This document shows, piece after piece, positions 62,090 through 64,000 of a stretch of 64,000 nucleotides of DNA (position 1 is the stretch's first letter; each line of letters starts with the position of its first letter). The DNA lies in the NCBI GenBank assembly GCA_011009095.1, contig VTPC01001013.1, positions 310,001-374,000 on the forward strand, given 5' to 3'. Position numbers and translations under genes: made by a program. Source of the DNA: Ignelater luminosus. Its lineage: Eukaryota; Arthropoda; Insecta; Coleoptera; Elateridae. Under the pieces are notes generated by a model that saw nothing but the letters and a program-made list of their open reading frames with translations, was not told the origin of the DNA and searched no databases.

Positions 62090-64000
62090 CACTGCTATCT
62101 ACCTTTTTTGCTATATCTTAAATGCAAAATCATAGCGATATGAATAGTGCGGTAATTAAATATGGTTTATACTGCTTTTGAAACAAGTGCAGTTTAATTT
62201 GGGAAGTGATCCTCCGAGTTAAGTGTGTACACGCAATGATGCTGAGAGTCAATAATTATTATAATAAATAAGTAAACCTTTTCCAAACAATAACATTCAT
62301 TAGAGTGTTTAGAATGAGACTCTATAAAAACAAACAACTCCGTAAGTTTTAGGGCGAAATTTACTTGGTCCTTGTCTTCTCTTCTTTATTTGGCACACCG
62401 TGGCAACTGTAGTCCCAAAATCAGCATTCTATCTACAGAGAAAAATTGTCTTGGCGGAAAGGCTTTATCATTCTGTTCACTTATTAGTTCAACTGATAGT
62501 TCAGAAGACACTCTCACTGTTCTCTACTAATAAATTATGTCATTACAGCTCATAAATCAACATCAATAAACGACAAGTAGACGTATTAGCAAATAGTTAA
62601 TAAAGGTTTTTCGATACTTGCGCAATGTACTAGGTAACATAATAAATTTTGACTTCTAGTTCACTGAAGAAGATACCCAAAGCAATTTAGTTCTTTTTGT
62701 TTCAGAAAATCATCCAATTTCAGCTTTTTGGTTTGTAGATAAAACTTACCTTAAAGCAGATAAATAGTCTTTTTTTCTATAACTACTGATAGAGATCTTT
62801 TTCACTAAAAGCTTTTGTTCACACATATTTAAAACTCTTTATTTGTTCTATATTCTATCCAGGTAAGTTCATATTTTTTGTAGATGAATCAAAATTTGTT
62901 AGAACCATCCCCATTTAGTGTTCAACACAAAACTACAAACTCTTCATGAGCAACATCGTGACTACTTATTTCAAAAAAATTACATACTTTTATGTTGGTT
63001 CGTTTGACCCATATGACCTTATTTGGCTAAAACACTCACCAAAACATTTTTCAAACTTTTAGCATTTTTGGTATTTTAACATTGTGCTTTTGACAACTCT
63101 TTGTTCATGTCTGTACACTTGCCAAAAAGGTTTCTAGTTCGGCTGTAAATGTGTAGTCAATGAGTTAAGTGTTTTGAAGTACTGACGTAGAAATCTAGCA
63201 ACCGCTTATAAACTGTAGAAATTGTCTTTATTCAAAATAAGCCACAGAAACGATTTTGTTGTGGAAGAAAACCTAAATCTCAATTAGTACATGAAGTGTA
63301 AGGTTCTTGCTAGCCCATTTCTTTAAAAACTATTTTAAAAGAGTGCAAATTGATACCATATACTGAGGACAGGTAGAAGCTACATTCATTGGTATTAAAA
63401 TCTTTACTTGTTGTTTGTGGATCAAAAATTAAGTTACACTACGCTAAATTCTCAAGTGACAATTCTAAGCGCTTATTTCTAGTTGACAATTGAATCAGAA
63501 ATCAAGATGATTAGGGAAGATTCAAGATCGATCGATCGAAGAATTTTGCATCACTTTCGTCTCCAATTTAGACATTATCGACTGCCTTGACCATAAGTAT
63601 ACCATGTAAATTAAGTGATAGGTTTTGGTATTTTGAGAAGAATCAACTCTCGAAATTTGTTAGCTAACAAGAAATTTTAAGGCAAAACTCACTAGAAAAT
63701 TAATTTATAATTATCGCTTATTTAATAATGTACCAAAGAGAAAATGGTGTAAACTTGAAAACCATTTTTGCATATTTAGATTTGACATTAAAAAATCATC
63801 ATCAGGATTTTAAAGACGCTGAAACATAATAAACCGGTTCTGATAAGACAATGAATGCCTATACTTTTTTAAAATGCATACTTGTGGTTGCGCTATACTA
63901 AAAATCGTTACATTGCAAAAGAAACGGCCAAGCTAATTTTTTTTTATCAAACATCAAACAGAAACTCTAACTAAAAATTATAATATTAGCAATGTCAATA
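62090..64000. other. Non-coding stretch
   Basis: No gene recognised. It carries a direct repeat of nuclear-receptor half-sites at 63005-63019. The DNA-binding-domain exon of svp is expected beyond the right edge. Confidence 0.5.
63005..63019 (-). promoter_or_regulatory. Nuclear-receptor direct repeat DR3
   Basis: Minus strand reads AGGTCA (63019-63014), TAT, GGGTCA (63010-63005): two exact RGGTCA half-sites in tandem with a three-base spacer, on the same strand as svp. Confidence 0.5.

Noticed and set aside
33515-64000. Search for the svp DNA-binding-domain exon
   Set aside because: No minus-strand stretch resembling CEGCKSFFKR or the other zinc-finger words was found by eye, so it was not annotated.

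Overview
The window is AT-rich, intron-dominated animal DNA, almost certainly from an insect. It holds three minus-strand exons with an arthropod-type COUP-TF (seven-up, NR2F family) ligand-binding domain, mariner transposons, a decayed R1-clade LINE and TTAGG-like motifs (TTAGG is the common insect telomere repeat). The order is not certain; a beetle or a similar insect with long introns would fit. A run of exactly 100 N (37108-37207) marks an assembly gap.

The only host gene I can support is seven-up (svp), read right to left. Exon A (33216-33514) carries the hinge and first half of the ligand-binding domain. Exon B (29888-30052) and exon C (29641-29722) continue it in frame with canonical splice sites. 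The DNA-binding-domain exon should lie beyond 64000, making the upstream intron at least 30.5 kb. The last exon (domain helices 9-12) should lie left of position 1, making the downstream intron at least 29.6 kb. On this reading nearly the whole window is svp intron.

Layout. 1-29640 is the downstream intron: a decayed tandem repeat (4.8-5.6 kb), a polypyrimidine tract (6.8 kb), a satellite with nested periodicity (11.3-13.5 kb), a second nested array (16.4-17.7 kb), a nearly whole mariner with matching terminal inverted repeats and TA duplications (19055-20347), a possible solo LTR (20.46-20.76 kb), and an R1-clade LINE fossil between TTAGG-like motifs (26.1-27.9 kb). 29641-33514 holds the exons. 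33515-64000 is the upstream intron: a FLYWCH zinc-finger relic (35.4 kb), a 9-bp minisatellite at two places on opposite strands (49.45 and 54.8 kb), a third decayed minisatellite (56.3-57.0 kb) and an older mariner (61.1-62.1 kb).

The most interesting non-coding signal is a set of tightly spaced RGGTCA half-sites, the DNA word read by COUP-TF and its partners, in the upstream intron: DR0+DR4 at 39764-39785, DR4 at 46375-46390 and DR3 at 63005-63019. By my rough base-composition arithmetic such pairs are expected well under once per window. They are candidate auto- or cross-regulatory sites for this nuclear-receptor gene. No RNA gene, CRISPR array or second protein-coding host gene could be supported.
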